Shown: in pieces, positions 50,485 through 58,440 of the stretch | Layout: the number at the start of each line of letters is the position of its first letter | How positions within the stretch are numbered: the stretch's first letter is position 1 | Assembly: GCA_963704565.1 (NCBI GenBank) | Contig: OY969917.1 | Span: forward strand, 310,001 to 374,000 | Origin: Rhodoblastus sp963704565 | GTDB lineage: Bacteria > Pseudomonadota > Alphaproteobacteria > Rhizobiales > Beijerinckiaceae | DNA length: 64,000 nt | Direction: 5' to 3' | Notes under the pieces: model-generated | What the model was told of the DNA's origin: nothing | The model's input: the letters and a program-made list of their open reading frames with translations, nothing else | Database searches by the model: none | Made by a program: the position numbers and the translations under genes

Positions 50485-50949
50485 ATGTCGCTGCAAAAAA
50501 TCCGCGTCCAACGCCAAGATTTCGACGCCGCCGCCGAGGGCGCCGCCTTGACGCGGGGGCGCACGGATATCGGCGCGCTGGTGAGCTTCATCGGCCTGTG
50601 CCGCGACGAAGCCGGGACGCTTCAGGCGCTGGAACTGGAGCATTATCCCGGCATGGCGGAAGAAGAGATCGCGCGCATCGTCGCCGAGGCGGAGCGGCGC
50701 TGGCCTTTGCTTGGCGTCATTGTGATCCATCGCATTGGCAAGATCCGGCCCGGCGAGCAGATCGTGCTGGTGGTTTGCGCCTCGGCCCATCGCGGCGCGG
50801 CTTTTTCGGCCGCCGAATACCTGATGGATTTTTTGAAAAGCCGCGCGCCGTTCTGGAAGAAGGAGCATCGCGCCGATGGCGGCCAGGGCGACTGGGTCGC
50901 GGCGAAAGACGCGGACGAGACGGCGCTGGAGCGGTGGCGCCCGGACTAG
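50485..50949 (+). CDS. moaE: MoaE, molybdopterin synthase large subunit
   Basis: A 154-residue catalytic subunit of molybdopterin synthase. It shows DIGALVSFIGLCRDE, LELEHYPGMAEEEIARI, VIHRIGKIRPGEQIVLV, SAHRGAAFSAAEYLMD and the active-site lysines in PFWKKEHRADG. ATG 50485 follows TCGGGAAA. It works with MoaD (46311-46559). Confidence 0.95.
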   Translation: MSLQKIRVQRQDFDAAAEGAALTRGRTDIGALVSFIGLCRDEAGTLQALELEHYPGMAEEEIARIVAEAERRWPLLGVIVIHRIGKIRPGEQIVLVVCASAHRGAAFSAAEYLMDFLKSRAPFWKKEHRADGGQGDWVAAKDADETALERWRPD

Positions 50950-50956
50950 CGAGCTT

Positions 50957-51031
50957 TTGGCGTATGCCAGAGCGAGCGTGCGCCAGACTCAGGGCGGTTG
51001 GCGTATGCCAGAGCGAGCGTGCGCCAGACTC
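50957..51031. repeat. Two direct copies of a 34-bp hairpin repeat after moaE
   Basis: TTGGCGTATGCCAGAGCGAG followed by CGTGCGCCAGACTC occurs at 50957-50990 and 50998-51031. Each copy can fold on itself (TGGCG / CGCCA arms with wobble pairs). They begin seven bases after the moaE stop and may stabilise its mRNA. Confidence 0.8.
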
Positions 51032-51137
51032 CGAGCGTAACCGCTCATTCCGACAAGTCTCGAAAAGCGTTTCTCTTCCCTTGCCTCCCCTCCGGGCCGG
51101 GGTCATAGTGCAAGGGTCGAGTTCCCGGGAATTTCAA

Positions 51138-51632
51138 ATGAAAACCGTTCGGGCTTTGTGGTTCGTCACCGCTGTTGGCGCTGGCTGCGCGATTTCAGCG
51201 GTCGCCTGGGCTTCACACGGCAAGGCGGGCCTGTGGGAGATCACGGTTCGCAACGCCATGGATCGAACGCCGGGCATGCCCGACCTGTCGCAGTTGCCGC
51301 CGGAAGCGCGCGCACGCATAGAAGCCGCGGTCAGCAAAGGCGTGACAGTCCGCCATTGCATGACGGAGGCGGACGTCAATAACGACACTCGGGCCTGGTC
51401 GAACCAGACCTGCAAGACGACCAACACCCGCAGGTCCGGGCAGACGTTCAGCTTGGATCTGGTGTGCGCCGGCAAAATGACCGGGCATGGACACGTCGAG
51501 TACACCTACGATTCGCCGGAACACTATTCAGGCGTCCAGAACATGAGCGTCATCGTCAACGGCCAGACCGTGACCCACACCACAAATATCGATGCGCAAT
51601 GGGTTTCAGCCGATTGTGGCGGCGCGCCCTGA
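51138..51632 (+). CDS. DUF3617 family periplasmic protein
   Basis: A 164-residue exported protein with signal peptide (VRALWFVTAVGAGCAISAVAWA), then GLWEITVRNAMD, the DUF3617 start. Three or four cysteines (RHCMTEADV, NQTCKTTN, LVCAG, SADCGG) could form two disulfides. Function unknown; the family has a lipocalin-like beta pattern. ATG 51138 follows GGAATTTC. Confidence 0.82.
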   Translation: MKTVRALWFVTAVGAGCAISAVAWASHGKAGLWEITVRNAMDRTPGMPDLSQLPPEARARIEAAVSKGVTVRHCMTEADVNNDTRAWSNQTCKTTNTRRSGQTFSLDLVCAGKMTGHGHVEYTYDSPEHYSGVQNMSVIVNGQTVTHTTNIDAQWVSADCGGAP

Positions 51633-51648
51633 GGCGGACGTTGTGCAA

Positions 51649-51668
51649 ATCGTCCCCGTGGGGACGAT
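51649..51668. terminator. Perfect inverted repeat after the DUF3617 gene
   Basis: ATCGTCCCC / GGGGACGAT with a GT loop, 17 bases past the stop; no strong T run on the plus strand. Confidence 0.45.
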
Positions 51669-51965
51669 ACAGGATCATGCGCTGCAGGCTTTTACAAAGC
51701 GCGCGATTGTCTCGCTGTGCAATGCCGCAGCGAGGCGCCACACGCGCGGCCGATCCGCGCCCTTTTTTTCGACAGTGATCCATATCCGCGAGACCTTGAT
51801 TAGCGTTCACCCGCAGACGAAGATCGCTGCGGCGATCTTCAGGAAGTGTGAAGGGTTTCGGTCGCCGGCCCCCACACGCGTGATCGGGTCGGCGCGGGGC
51901 CGGCGACCGAAAGCCTCCGAAGGAGGAAACCGCGGGCCGGAAAGGCTCCGTTGCCGCGAGGCTCG

Positions 51966-52208
51966 CTATGGGGATTTGAAGACGGCGGTCAGGGCAACGG
52001 GGCGTCTGTTTTGCGCTTTGGCGCCGGTATTTGACGGTGTGACGTGCGGCGAGGAGGCGATTTGGGCGATCCGCGCGTAGATTTTTCCGAAGGTCATGGG
52101 GCTGAAGCAGCTTTGGGCGGGCGTTTCGGGCGCGGCGCGCCCGGGCCAGAACGAGGTCGGCGGCGAAGGCAAGCAGAACTGGGGAGCGGGAAGTGGGGTC
52201 ATGGTCAT
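51966..52208 (-). CDS. Small ORF coupled to the IS91 transposase (copy 2)
   Basis: An 80-residue ORF whose ATG overlaps the transposase TGA. It opens MTMTPLPAPQFCLPSPP and ends ALTAVFKSP, matching the copy 1 ORF at both ends but with roughly 60 percent identity overall. Function unknown. Confidence 0.4.
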   Translation of the reverse strand: MTMTPLPAPQFCLPSPPTSFWPGRAAPETPAQSCFSPMTFGKIYARIAQIASSPHVTPSNTGAKAQNRRPVALTAVFKSP

Positions 52209-53410
52209 GAGGTGTCGATCCTGATCCGACAGGGCGAGGCCGGCGGCGCGGGGCGCACGCCTTCAAACGTTTCGATGATGATCATCCGGCCGCCGCAGCA
52301 GGGGCATTTGTGCGCGCCGTCAACGGGATCGGCGTCGCCATCCGTCTCGGGCTGTTGTTGCGGCGGGGTCTCGGCGACGGCCAGTAACGCGCGGGCGCGC
52401 TCGATGTTGCGGGCTCGCGCCGCGCTGGCGAACAGGCCGTAGTGGCGGATGCGGTGGAAGCCGCTTGGCAGCACGTGCATGAGAAACCGGCGGATGAACT
52501 CAGGCCCGTCGAGCGTCATGGTCTTGAGCTGGTCGCCTTCCTTGATCCGATAATCTTTCCATTTGAAGGTGACGCCCGCGTCGTCGAGCGCGATGAGCCG
52601 GGAGTTCGAGATGGCGACCCGATGGGTATAGCGCGACAAATAGGCGAGCACAGCCTTTGGACCGGCGAAGGGCCGCTTGGCGTAAACGACCCATTCGGAG
52701 CGACGCAAAGGCGCGAGGGCTGCGGCGAAAGCCTCTCTGTCGGCGAGCGGCGCCAGATCGCCGAAGAAGGTGAGGCGGCCGGCGGCGTTCAGCGTGGCGA
52801 GACCTTCGAGGAACAGCCGCCGGAACAAGCGCGAGAGCACGCGCACCGACAGGAAAAAGCCCGGCTTGCAGGCGATCCAGCGCGATCCGTCCGGCGACAG
52901 GCCGCCGCCGGGAACGATGATGTGGACATGGGGATGATGGGTCAGCGCCGAGCCCCATGTGTGCAGGACGGCGGTGAGGCCGATGCGGGCGCCGAGATGT
53001 TTGGGATCGGCGGCGATGGTGGTCAGGGTCTCGGCCGCCGCCTTGAACAGCAGATCGTAGACGACGGCCTTGTTCTGGAAAGCGATCGCCGCGACCGCGG
53101 CCGGCACGGTGAAGACGACGTGGAAATAGGGAGCCGGCAGCAGTTCGGCTTCTCGTTCTGCCAGCCATTGTCGGGCGGCGGCGGCCTGACACTTGGGACA
53201 ATGGCGGTTGCGGCAGGAGTTATAGGAGATGCGCGTATGCGCGCAGTCCTCGCAGCGCTCGACATGACCGCCGAGCGCGGAGGTGCGGCAGTTTTCGATC
53301 GCCGACATCGCCTTCAATTGGGCGAGGCTGACATGACCGGCGTTGGCCTTGCGCCAGTCCGCGCCATGGGCGTGAAAAATGTCGGCGACTTCAAGATGAG
53401 GCCGCGGCAT
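52205..53410 (-). CDS. IS91-family rolling-circle transposase (copy 2)
   Basis: A 401-residue Y2-type transposase, nearly identical to the copy 1 protein. Differences cluster around residues 205-240 (ATLNAAGRLTFFGDLAPLAD here; AVLQKAGRLVFFGDLAPLSD in copy 1). The HUH site HHPHVHIIVPGGGL, the zinc-binding cysteines and the C-terminal CPCCGGRM are all present, so it appears intact. Confidence 0.93.
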   Translation of the reverse strand: MPRPHLEVADIFHAHGADWRKANAGHVSLAQLKAMSAIENCRTSALGGHVERCEDCAHTRISYNSCRNRHCPKCQAAAARQWLAEREAELLPAPYFHVVFTVPAAVAAIAFQNKAVVYDLLFKAAAETLTTIAADPKHLGARIGLTAVLHTWGSALTHHPHVHIIVPGGGLSPDGSRWIACKPGFFLSVRVLSRLFRRLFLEGLATLNAAGRLTFFGDLAPLADREAFAAALAPLRRSEWVVYAKRPFAGPKAVLAYLSRYTHRVAISNSRLIALDDAGVTFKWKDYRIKEGDQLKTMTLDGPEFIRRFLMHVLPSGFHRIRHYGLFASAARARNIERARALLAVAETPPQQQPETDGDADPVDGAHKCPCCGGRMIIIETFEGVRPAPPASPCRIRIDTS

Positions 53411-53420
53411 GCGGCGTGCG

Positions 53421-54296
53421 TCAAACGGGCGGCGCGCGCCCGGTGAGGTTCGCGGTGAGCTTTTCCAGCGGGCTGGTGACGTCGCGGATCGTGTTGACGG
53501 CGACGCGGGTGTAAAGCGCCGTCGTCTCCAGCTTGGCGTGTCCGAGCAGGACCTGGATGACGCGGATGTCGACGTTCTGTTCGAGCAGATGGGTGGCGAA
53601 GCTGTGCCGCAGGGTGTGGGGCGACACGCGCTTGGCGATGCCAGCTGTCCGCGCCGTTTCGCGCACAACGCGGCTCAACTGGCGCGCCGACATCGGGTTG
53701 ACCGGGTTCTGCCCGGGAAACAGCCAGGCCTGGGGCCGCGCCGCCCGCCACCAGTCGCGCAGCCATTCGAGCAGTTGCGGCGAGAGCATGACATAGCGGT
53801 CGCGCTGACCCTTGCCCTGCTCGACCCGCAAGGTCATGCGCTTGCTGTCGATGTCCGACACTTTCAGGGCGGCGACCTCGGAGACGCGCAATCCCGCGCC
53901 ATAGGCGACGCCGAAGGCGGCCTTGTACTTGAGGCCGGGCGCGGCTTCGAGGAGGCGGGCCACCTCCTCCTGGTTCAGCACCACCGGCGCCCTGCGCGGC
54001 TTATGCACGCCAGCGAGATGGCGGGCGAGTTCAGGCCGTTCGAGCGTGACGTTGAAGAAGAACCGCAGCGCGGCGACGGCGGCGTTGATGGTCGGCGCGC
54101 CGATCTGCCGATTGGCCATATGCAGCTGGAAGAGCCGAACGTCCTCGGCCGTGGCGGCGTCCGGCGAACGGCGGAGAAAGACCGCGAAGTTCCGCACGTG
54201 GCGGATGTAGTCCTTCTGGACCTTCTCGGTGAAGCGGCGCGCCGTCATGTCCTCGGTCATGCGCTGGCGCAATGGGCTGTTTGGCTTGTCGATCAT
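53421..54296 (-). CDS. Tyrosine site-specific integrase of IS91 copy 2
   Basis: A 291-residue integrase, same as copy 1 except for scattered changes (RMTEDMTARRF against RMIEDMTARRF, NRQIGAP against NQKIGAP, FFFNVT against FFLNVT). The catalytic R, HTLRHSF and ALYTRV tyrosine are kept. Confidence 0.92.
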   Translation of the reverse strand: MIDKPNSPLRQRMTEDMTARRFTEKVQKDYIRHVRNFAVFLRRSPDAATAEDVRLFQLHMANRQIGAPTINAAVAALRFFFNVTLERPELARHLAGVHKPRRAPVVLNQEEVARLLEAAPGLKYKAAFGVAYGAGLRVSEVAALKVSDIDSKRMTLRVEQGKGQRDRYVMLSPQLLEWLRDWWRAARPQAWLFPGQNPVNPMSARQLSRVVRETARTAGIAKRVSPHTLRHSFATHLLEQNVDIRVIQVLLGHAKLETTALYTRVAVNTIRDVTSPLEKLTANLTGRAPPV

Positions 54297-54486
54297 CGCG
54301 AAAGCTCCTGTCTCGCATGGGGTTGAACCCCACGATTTTGAGACAGGTCAGCCGCGTCGCCTCAGGAATTGCACGATCACGAATCTCGCCGCTTCTCGCC
54401 GCCCCTACCGCGAAAGCGGTTTAGTCCAAAGGCTCTTTGCTGACCATCCTGATCTGGTCGGCGACCATCTCATCTTGAACCATTAG

Positions 54487-54603
54487 CGGCCGTTGAAGCG
54501 CAAAGACGCCACTCGCCGCCGCGACAAGGGCGAGGAAACGCTTGCAGAGATCGGCCGCAGCTATAATGTCAGCGCGGCGACGATTTCAAGAATAGGCGCG
54601 TGA
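54487..54603 (+). pseudogene. C-terminal fragment of a serine recombinase (resolvase/invertase)
   Basis: 38 codons reading RPLKRKDATRRRDKGEE, then TLAEIGRSYNVSAATISRIG and stop. This is the helix-turn-helix tail of Tn3/Hin-type resolvases (family pattern: KGETxAEIARSYNVSxxTISRL). The catalytic domain is missing, probably lost when IS91 copy 2 inserted 60 bases upstream. Its TGA shares a base with the ATG of the next gene. Confidence 0.75.
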
Positions 54604-55592
54604 TGGAAGATACGCGGTCGATCATCGAGACGAGAGAGGCGATCAACGCCATCGGGGAGATATTGGCGGCCTTTCTAAAATCAGGCCCACAATATCCGAA
54701 CCATCTTGAGGACGCTTACGCCGATGTCTCAAAATCGGTTCACTCAATCATACCGAGCAGTGCAGACGCTACGGCGAGGTACGGACGGGTATGCAAAGGC
54801 TTTCTCGACAACGTGATTCAGGTTCGGGGAATGCCGACCAGACTAATATCCGGCGGCGGCGAAAGCGAAGCACAGAACGTCAGTTCTAGCGGAAGTCATG
54901 TAGCCAAGCTATTTGATACACTCCTCCCATCCATCACCGAGCGGTTTAAGTGGTGTGTTGAGAACTATCGTTCTCAGGCTGACATTTATCTAGATGACCA
55001 GATCGGCCAATTGCAGGTCATATTAAGGGAGTTCCTTGAACAAGTTCCGAGTGGTGGAACAAAAGCTAAAGCAATAAAGAGCAAAATTGCCGAGATCAAG
55101 AAAGAGCTTCGATATTTGGTAAAGTGGGACAGGCTATTTTACACCTACAAAGCCAGGAGCTTTTCCACTGAAATCGAGCACATCTTTGTACTCACAGGCA
55201 GTCCGCTTGCTGCAATCTGGCAGTATAGCGATATGGACGCGCAGGGCGAATACCAAAAAACCTACAACCACCAACAGCGGGACGGCCGAGTTTATGCCAT
55301 TCGGGGCAGTTGGGCTATCGAGAAGGGGCTTATGAAAGTTGGCCCCAATGGCTACTTAGATGAGATCGACATACCGGGCCGCGAACTTGGTTGCATGTGT
55401 TCCCTTCTATGGCTTTACTCAATCAGCGATCTGCCAACGAACATGATGACGGAGAAGGGTGTTGCAGAGCTTAAGCGTGCGCGGGCCGTGGTGACTGGAA
55501 GGGAAGCGGAGAAGCCGAACAGGGCCGCCGAACCCAAGACGAGGCCGAGCGAGCTGAAGAATTGGCTCATGCGTTGGATAGGTCGCGGCTAA
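54603..55592 (+). CDS. Phage-derived protein, tentative minor-head-like C-terminus
   Basis: A 329-residue protein not assigned to a characterised family. The N-terminal two thirds are helical and charged. The C-terminal part HQQRDGRVYAIRGSWAIEKG, LMKVGPNGYLDEIDIPGREL, GCMCSLLWLYSISDLP resembles the end of Mu gpF-like phage head proteins (H, D, C-x-C pattern). GC content and codon use (many AT-ending codons) differ from the flanking core genes, a sign of transfer. It follows a resolvase fragment and precedes a SieB-like gene, so a prophage remnant is likely. Confidence 0.55.
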   Translation: MEDTRSIIETREAINAIGEILAAFLKSGPQYPNHLEDAYADVSKSVHSIIPSSADATARYGRVCKGFLDNVIQVRGMPTRLISGGGESEAQNVSSSGSHVAKLFDTLLPSITERFKWCVENYRSQADIYLDDQIGQLQVILREFLEQVPSGGTKAKAIKSKIAEIKKELRYLVKWDRLFYTYKARSFSTEIEHIFVLTGSPLAAIWQYSDMDAQGEYQKTYNHQQRDGRVYAIRGSWAIEKGLMKVGPNGYLDEIDIPGRELGCMCSLLWLYSISDLPTNMMTEKGVAELKRARAVVTGREAEKPNRAAEPKTRPSELKNWLMRWIGRG

Positions 55593-55714
55593 CCCTCGCC
55601 GTATCTCACCTTGAATCTGGATCGTGCCTCAAAGCGTCATTTGAACGATATTTTCGTGCGCTCAGCTTTTCGACGTTTTCAATTGTATCCTTGTTTTTTG
55701 CACGAAGGACTTTT

Positions 55715-55981
55715 CTACCGTCGATGCGAGCGCAAGCGTCTAAGCCAAAGCCACAATAATTCCAAAAGCATGAAAAGCGGGACAATAAGGGTCACACCCC
55801 ACAAGCACCCAAAGAGAAACAGACCAAACCAAGCAGATTGAAGCGTCCAGAGCGGGAGGGACGGAATCCATCCAAATTTTGCGGCGAGTAAAAATAAGCC
55901 GCAAGCTATGGCAACGGCCAAGCGGTCGTCACCCTTGAGGACTTCAAGCCATTTCGGATTTAAGGACATCAGAGGCAGCAA
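55715..55981 (-). CDS. Small membrane protein, SieB-like
   Basis: An 88-residue protein with two strong membrane helices (LAVAIACGLFLLAAKFGW and WFGLFLFGCLWGVTLIVPLF) and a basic C-terminus (LRRLRSHRR). Size and pattern fit superinfection-exclusion protein B-type proteins, which block lytic growth of other phages. The N-terminus KWLEVLKGDDR also fits. Low similarity, so tentative. Confidence 0.5.
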   Translation of the reverse strand: MLPLMSLNPKWLEVLKGDDRLAVAIACGLFLLAAKFGWIPSLPLWTLQSAWFGLFLFGCLWGVTLIVPLFMLLELLWLWLRRLRSHRR

Positions 55982-56181
55982 CCGATGCTATGAACCGATA
56001 TGCAGCGCGAACGAAATTTATTTTTCAATTGCAGAAACTCTTGATCTTCAGAAAATGCGTCACGATTTGCTCGCGCCTTATCTTCGAGCCTCTCTGCGAT
56101 CTGCAAGAGCTTTTCGCATTCCTCGCGGAGCGTCGAATATATCGATGGATCGCTTGCCGATGCCGTATTGGTGGTAAACAT
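55969..56181 (-). CDS. Small hypothetical protein
   Basis: 70 residues, hydrophilic and helical (YSTLREECEKLLQIAERLEDKARANRD). It overlaps the SieB-like gene by 13 bases on the same strand, so the two may be co-translated. AT-rich. I do not recognise it. Confidence 0.42.
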   Translation of the reverse strand: MFTTNTASASDPSIYSTLREECEKLLQIAERLEDKARANRDAFSEDQEFLQLKNKFRSRCISVHSIGCCL

Positions 56182-56514
56182 ATTGATGATGTCCTCGTTT
56201 TTCCCTTGTTCTATTTGGGTATTCGACTGGCCTGCGGCAAGAGCCGCTGTCTATATCTTCAATGCACGGGCGTTCGTATATGCCGCATTACGCCAAATCA
56301 CGTCTCTTTCGAAATTCGTGATTTTCGAAACGCGTTTTTTTGTCCGCCGCGCGGCACCTTGATTGCACGACGAGGGACAGCTTCCTGGCCCCAAGCCGCC
56401 CTTGCCGGTGGCGTTCGTGGCCGTCTGCTACCCGCCGTTCCGGGTCATTCATAACTGGGAGCCAGGCGTCGGGTTTCGACCACGCGTGTTGACGGGCGCT
56501 TGCGCGCCCGCCTC
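56182..56514. other. Gene-free end of the low-GC remnant
   Basis: 333 bases. The first 160 are low in GC and belong to the mobile remnant; the rest returns to high GC. No gene, terminator or attachment-site duplication could be supported. Confidence 0.4.
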
Positions 56515-57141
56515 TCAAAGCCTTTCGATCTTGCGCGCCGCCTCGTCGAGAATGTCGGCGACTTCGAACAGGACTTTCTTGTCGGCGGCGCCGGCAAGGC
56601 GCTGATGCAAAGCCGTGCGCAGATTGCCCATGGCGCGGGCGACCGGGCCGGCCTCCATCGGCGCGGCGCGCGCGGCGATTTCGTCGAGCCGCGCCAGCGC
56701 CGCATTGGCCTGGGTGCGGTTCTGGTCGAGGAAAGCCTTGCCGGCTTCGGTCAAGGCGAATTGCTTCTTCGCGCCTTCCGAGGCGCGCGCCTCGATCTGG
56801 CCGGTTTCTTCGAGCAGGGCCAGCGTCGGATAGACGATGCCGGGGCTGGGAGCGTAGGCGCCGTTGCCGCGGGTCTCGATTTCGCGGATCAGATCGTAGC
56901 CGTGGCGCGGCTCGATCTCGATCAAGGCAAGAAAGACCAGTTTCAATTCGCCGCTGTCGAAGATCCGGCTCCTTTCGCCGCGTCCGAAGCCGTGACGGCC
57001 CTTGAACAGCTCTTCGGCACCCTCGAACATGCGGCGGCCGCGCCGGAAATGACGGCCGAACGGCCCTTCGCTCATGGCTGTTTCCCTTTCCTCGCCGAAG
57101 GCTCCGCAGCCGTGACGGCGTCCGTGGTGATGTGCGAACAT
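56515..57141 (-). CDS. PadR-family transcriptional regulator
   Basis: A 208-residue repressor. Residues 1-65 are basic and glycine-rich with histidines. The PadR winged helix follows: GELKLVFLALIEIEPRHGYDLIREIE, then APSPGIVYPTLALLEETGQIEA. A C-terminal dimer helix ends it. ATG 57141 has GGAG eight bases upstream; ATG 57075 (MSEGPFG) with AGGAAAGGG is a good alternative. The palindromic GATATATC sites upstream suggest autoregulation. No target operon is adjacent. Confidence 0.88.
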   Translation of the reverse strand: MFAHHHGRRHGCGAFGEERETAMSEGPFGRHFRRGRRMFEGAEELFKGRHGFGRGERSRIFDSGELKLVFLALIEIEPRHGYDLIREIETRGNGAYAPSPGIVYPTLALLEETGQIEARASEGAKKQFALTEAGKAFLDQNRTQANAALARLDEIAARAAPMEAGPVARAMGNLRTALHQRLAGAADKKVLFEVADILDEAARKIERL

Positions 57142-57151
57142 ATATTATCTC

Positions 57152-57269
57152 CGATATATCTTTTCTTAGGGGATGAAAAGCCCGGACGGGTCCGGACTTC
57201 GCGCGATTGGTTCTGTGCGCTTGGAGCAGGAATGTTTTGTTCCGCTACCGAATAGTCAAGATATATCTT
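57152..57269. promoter_or_regulatory. Two candidate PadR operator sites
   Basis: CGATATATCTTT at 57152-57163 overlaps the padR leader, and a perfect 12-base palindrome AAGATATATCTT lies at 57258-57269. Both are unusual in this GC-rich context and share the GATATATC core typical of AT-rich PadR operators. Confidence 0.6.
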
Positions 57270-57296
57270 AGATACGGCGTGTCAAGGGGCGGGGAA

Positions 57297-57331
57297 ACAA
57301 AAAAGCGGCCGCCCGTCGGGTCGGCCGCTTT
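57297..57331 (-). terminator. Rho-independent terminator after ilvE
   Basis: Stem AAAGCGGCC / GGCCGCTTT with a 12-base loop, and a T run on the minus strand. It is about 110 bases past the ilvE stop. Confidence 0.75.
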
Positions 57332-57384
57332 GCGCGGGAGAGTGAGAGGAGGGCGGCGGCGCCCGGTAGTCCTTGCCTGCGGCG

Positions 57385-57434
57385 CCCCCACCCGGCTCGC
57401 TGCGCTCGCCACCCTCCCCACAAGGGGGAGGGAT
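57385..57434. repeat. REP-like palindrome downstream of ilvE
   Basis: CCCCCACCCGG, CTCGCTGCGCTCGCC and CCCTCCCCACAAGGGGGAGG in a row, the same family as 23202-23353. It overlaps the region just after the ilvE stop. Confidence 0.7.
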
Positions 57435-57440
57435 GTTTCC

Positions 57441-58331
57441 TCAGGCGTGCTGGGCGACTTTCGGCTGGACTTCCTCGGCATAGGCTTCGATCAGGCTCCG
57501 CGAGATCGCGCCGGGGACGAAATTATAAGGGCCGATGACCGAGACCGGCGTCACTTCGGCGCCGGTGCCGCAGATGAAGGACTCTTGGAAATCGGCCAGC
57601 TCCTCGGGCAGGATGCGGCGCTCGACGACCTTTATTCCCTTGGCCCTGGCGAGGGCGATCACGGTCTGCCGGGTGATGCCGTCCAGAAAGCAGTCGGCGA
57701 TCGGCGTGTGGATTTCGCCGTTGCGGGTGAAGAAGATGTTGGCGCCAGTGCATTCGGCGACTCGGCCCTGCCAGTCGAGCATCATGGCGTCGGCATAGCC
57801 GCGGCGCTCGGCGCGGTGCTTGGAGATGGTGCAGATCATGTAAAGGCCTGCGGCCTTGGAATGGCACGGCGCGGTCATCGGATCGGGGCGGCGATATTCG
57901 GCGATGTCGAGCTTGATCCCCTTCATCTTGGTGGCGATGTCGAACATCGACGGCCAGTCCCAGACCGCGATGGCGACATGGATTTTGGCGTGCTGGGCGG
58001 CGACCGCCATCATTTCCGAGCCGCGCCAGGCGAAAGGCCGGACATAGCAGTTTTTCAGGCCGTTTTTGGCGACCACCAGATCCTTGGCCGCCAACAGCTC
58101 CTCGACCGAAAAAGGAATTTCAAAATCGAGCAATTGCGCCGATTTCCTGAAACGCTCGGAATGTTCGCGCGACTTGAAAATGACGCCGCCATAGGCGCGC
58201 TCGCCCTCGAACACGCAGGAGCCGTAATGCAGGCCATGGGACAGGACGTGGAGCTTGGCGTCCTTCCATTCGACGAGCGCGCCGTTCATCCAGATGGAGC
58301 CGTCGCGTTGGTCGAAAGGCAGCACAGACAT
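57441..58331 (-). CDS. ilvE: Branched-chain-amino-acid aminotransferase
   Basis: A 296-residue PLP enzyme for Leu, Ile and Val. Fold-type IV marks: DAKLHVLSHGLHYGSCVFEGERAY, the substrate loop, and catalytic lysine in APCHSKAAGLYM, then EVTPVSVIGP near the end. ATG 58331 (MSVLPFDQRDGSIWMNG) is the canonical start. It is divergent from marR. Confidence 0.95.
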   Translation of the reverse strand: MSVLPFDQRDGSIWMNGALVEWKDAKLHVLSHGLHYGSCVFEGERAYGGVIFKSREHSERFRKSAQLLDFEIPFSVEELLAAKDLVVAKNGLKNCYVRPFAWRGSEMMAVAAQHAKIHVAIAVWDWPSMFDIATKMKGIKLDIAEYRRPDPMTAPCHSKAAGLYMICTISKHRAERRGYADAMMLDWQGRVAECTGANIFFTRNGEIHTPIADCFLDGITRQTVIALARAKGIKVVERRILPEELADFQESFICGTGAEVTPVSVIGPYNFVPGAISRSLIEAYAEEVQPKVAQHA

Positions 58332-58387
58332 AGGCGATCCTCGATAGCGCGTTGAAAGGAAGGCTTGACGACTAAACCGCGACCTGA

Positions 58388-58412
58388 AATATGTCAATAG
58401 ACCTGACATATT
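58388..58412. promoter_or_regulatory. Candidate MarR operator in the ilvE/marR spacer
   Basis: Perfect inverted repeat AATATGTCA / TGACATATT with a 7-base spacer, 29 bases before the marR ATG and 57 bases from ilvE. It could control both divergent genes. Confidence 0.65.
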
Positions 58413-58440
58413 CTCGACCGGCTTCGGGAGGGCGGGCCGA

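Larger units (their letters stand above)
51847..54428 (-). mobile_element. IS91-family element, copy 2 (inverted relative to copy 1)
   Basis: About 2582 bases, the reverse of copy 1 at 28803-31387. The integrase and transposase differ from copy 1 at only a few positions. The small ORF region is far more divergent. It lies between the DUF3617 gene and a resolvase fragment. Confidence 0.85.

Noticed and set aside
51592..52080. 162-codon plus-strand ORF crossing the IS91 boundary
   Set aside because: It runs from a non-coding spacer into the element in antisense to its small ORF; a chance frame.
56288..56518. 76-codon minus-strand ORF downstream of padR
   Set aside because: Random-looking translation at a composition boundary and no start signal.
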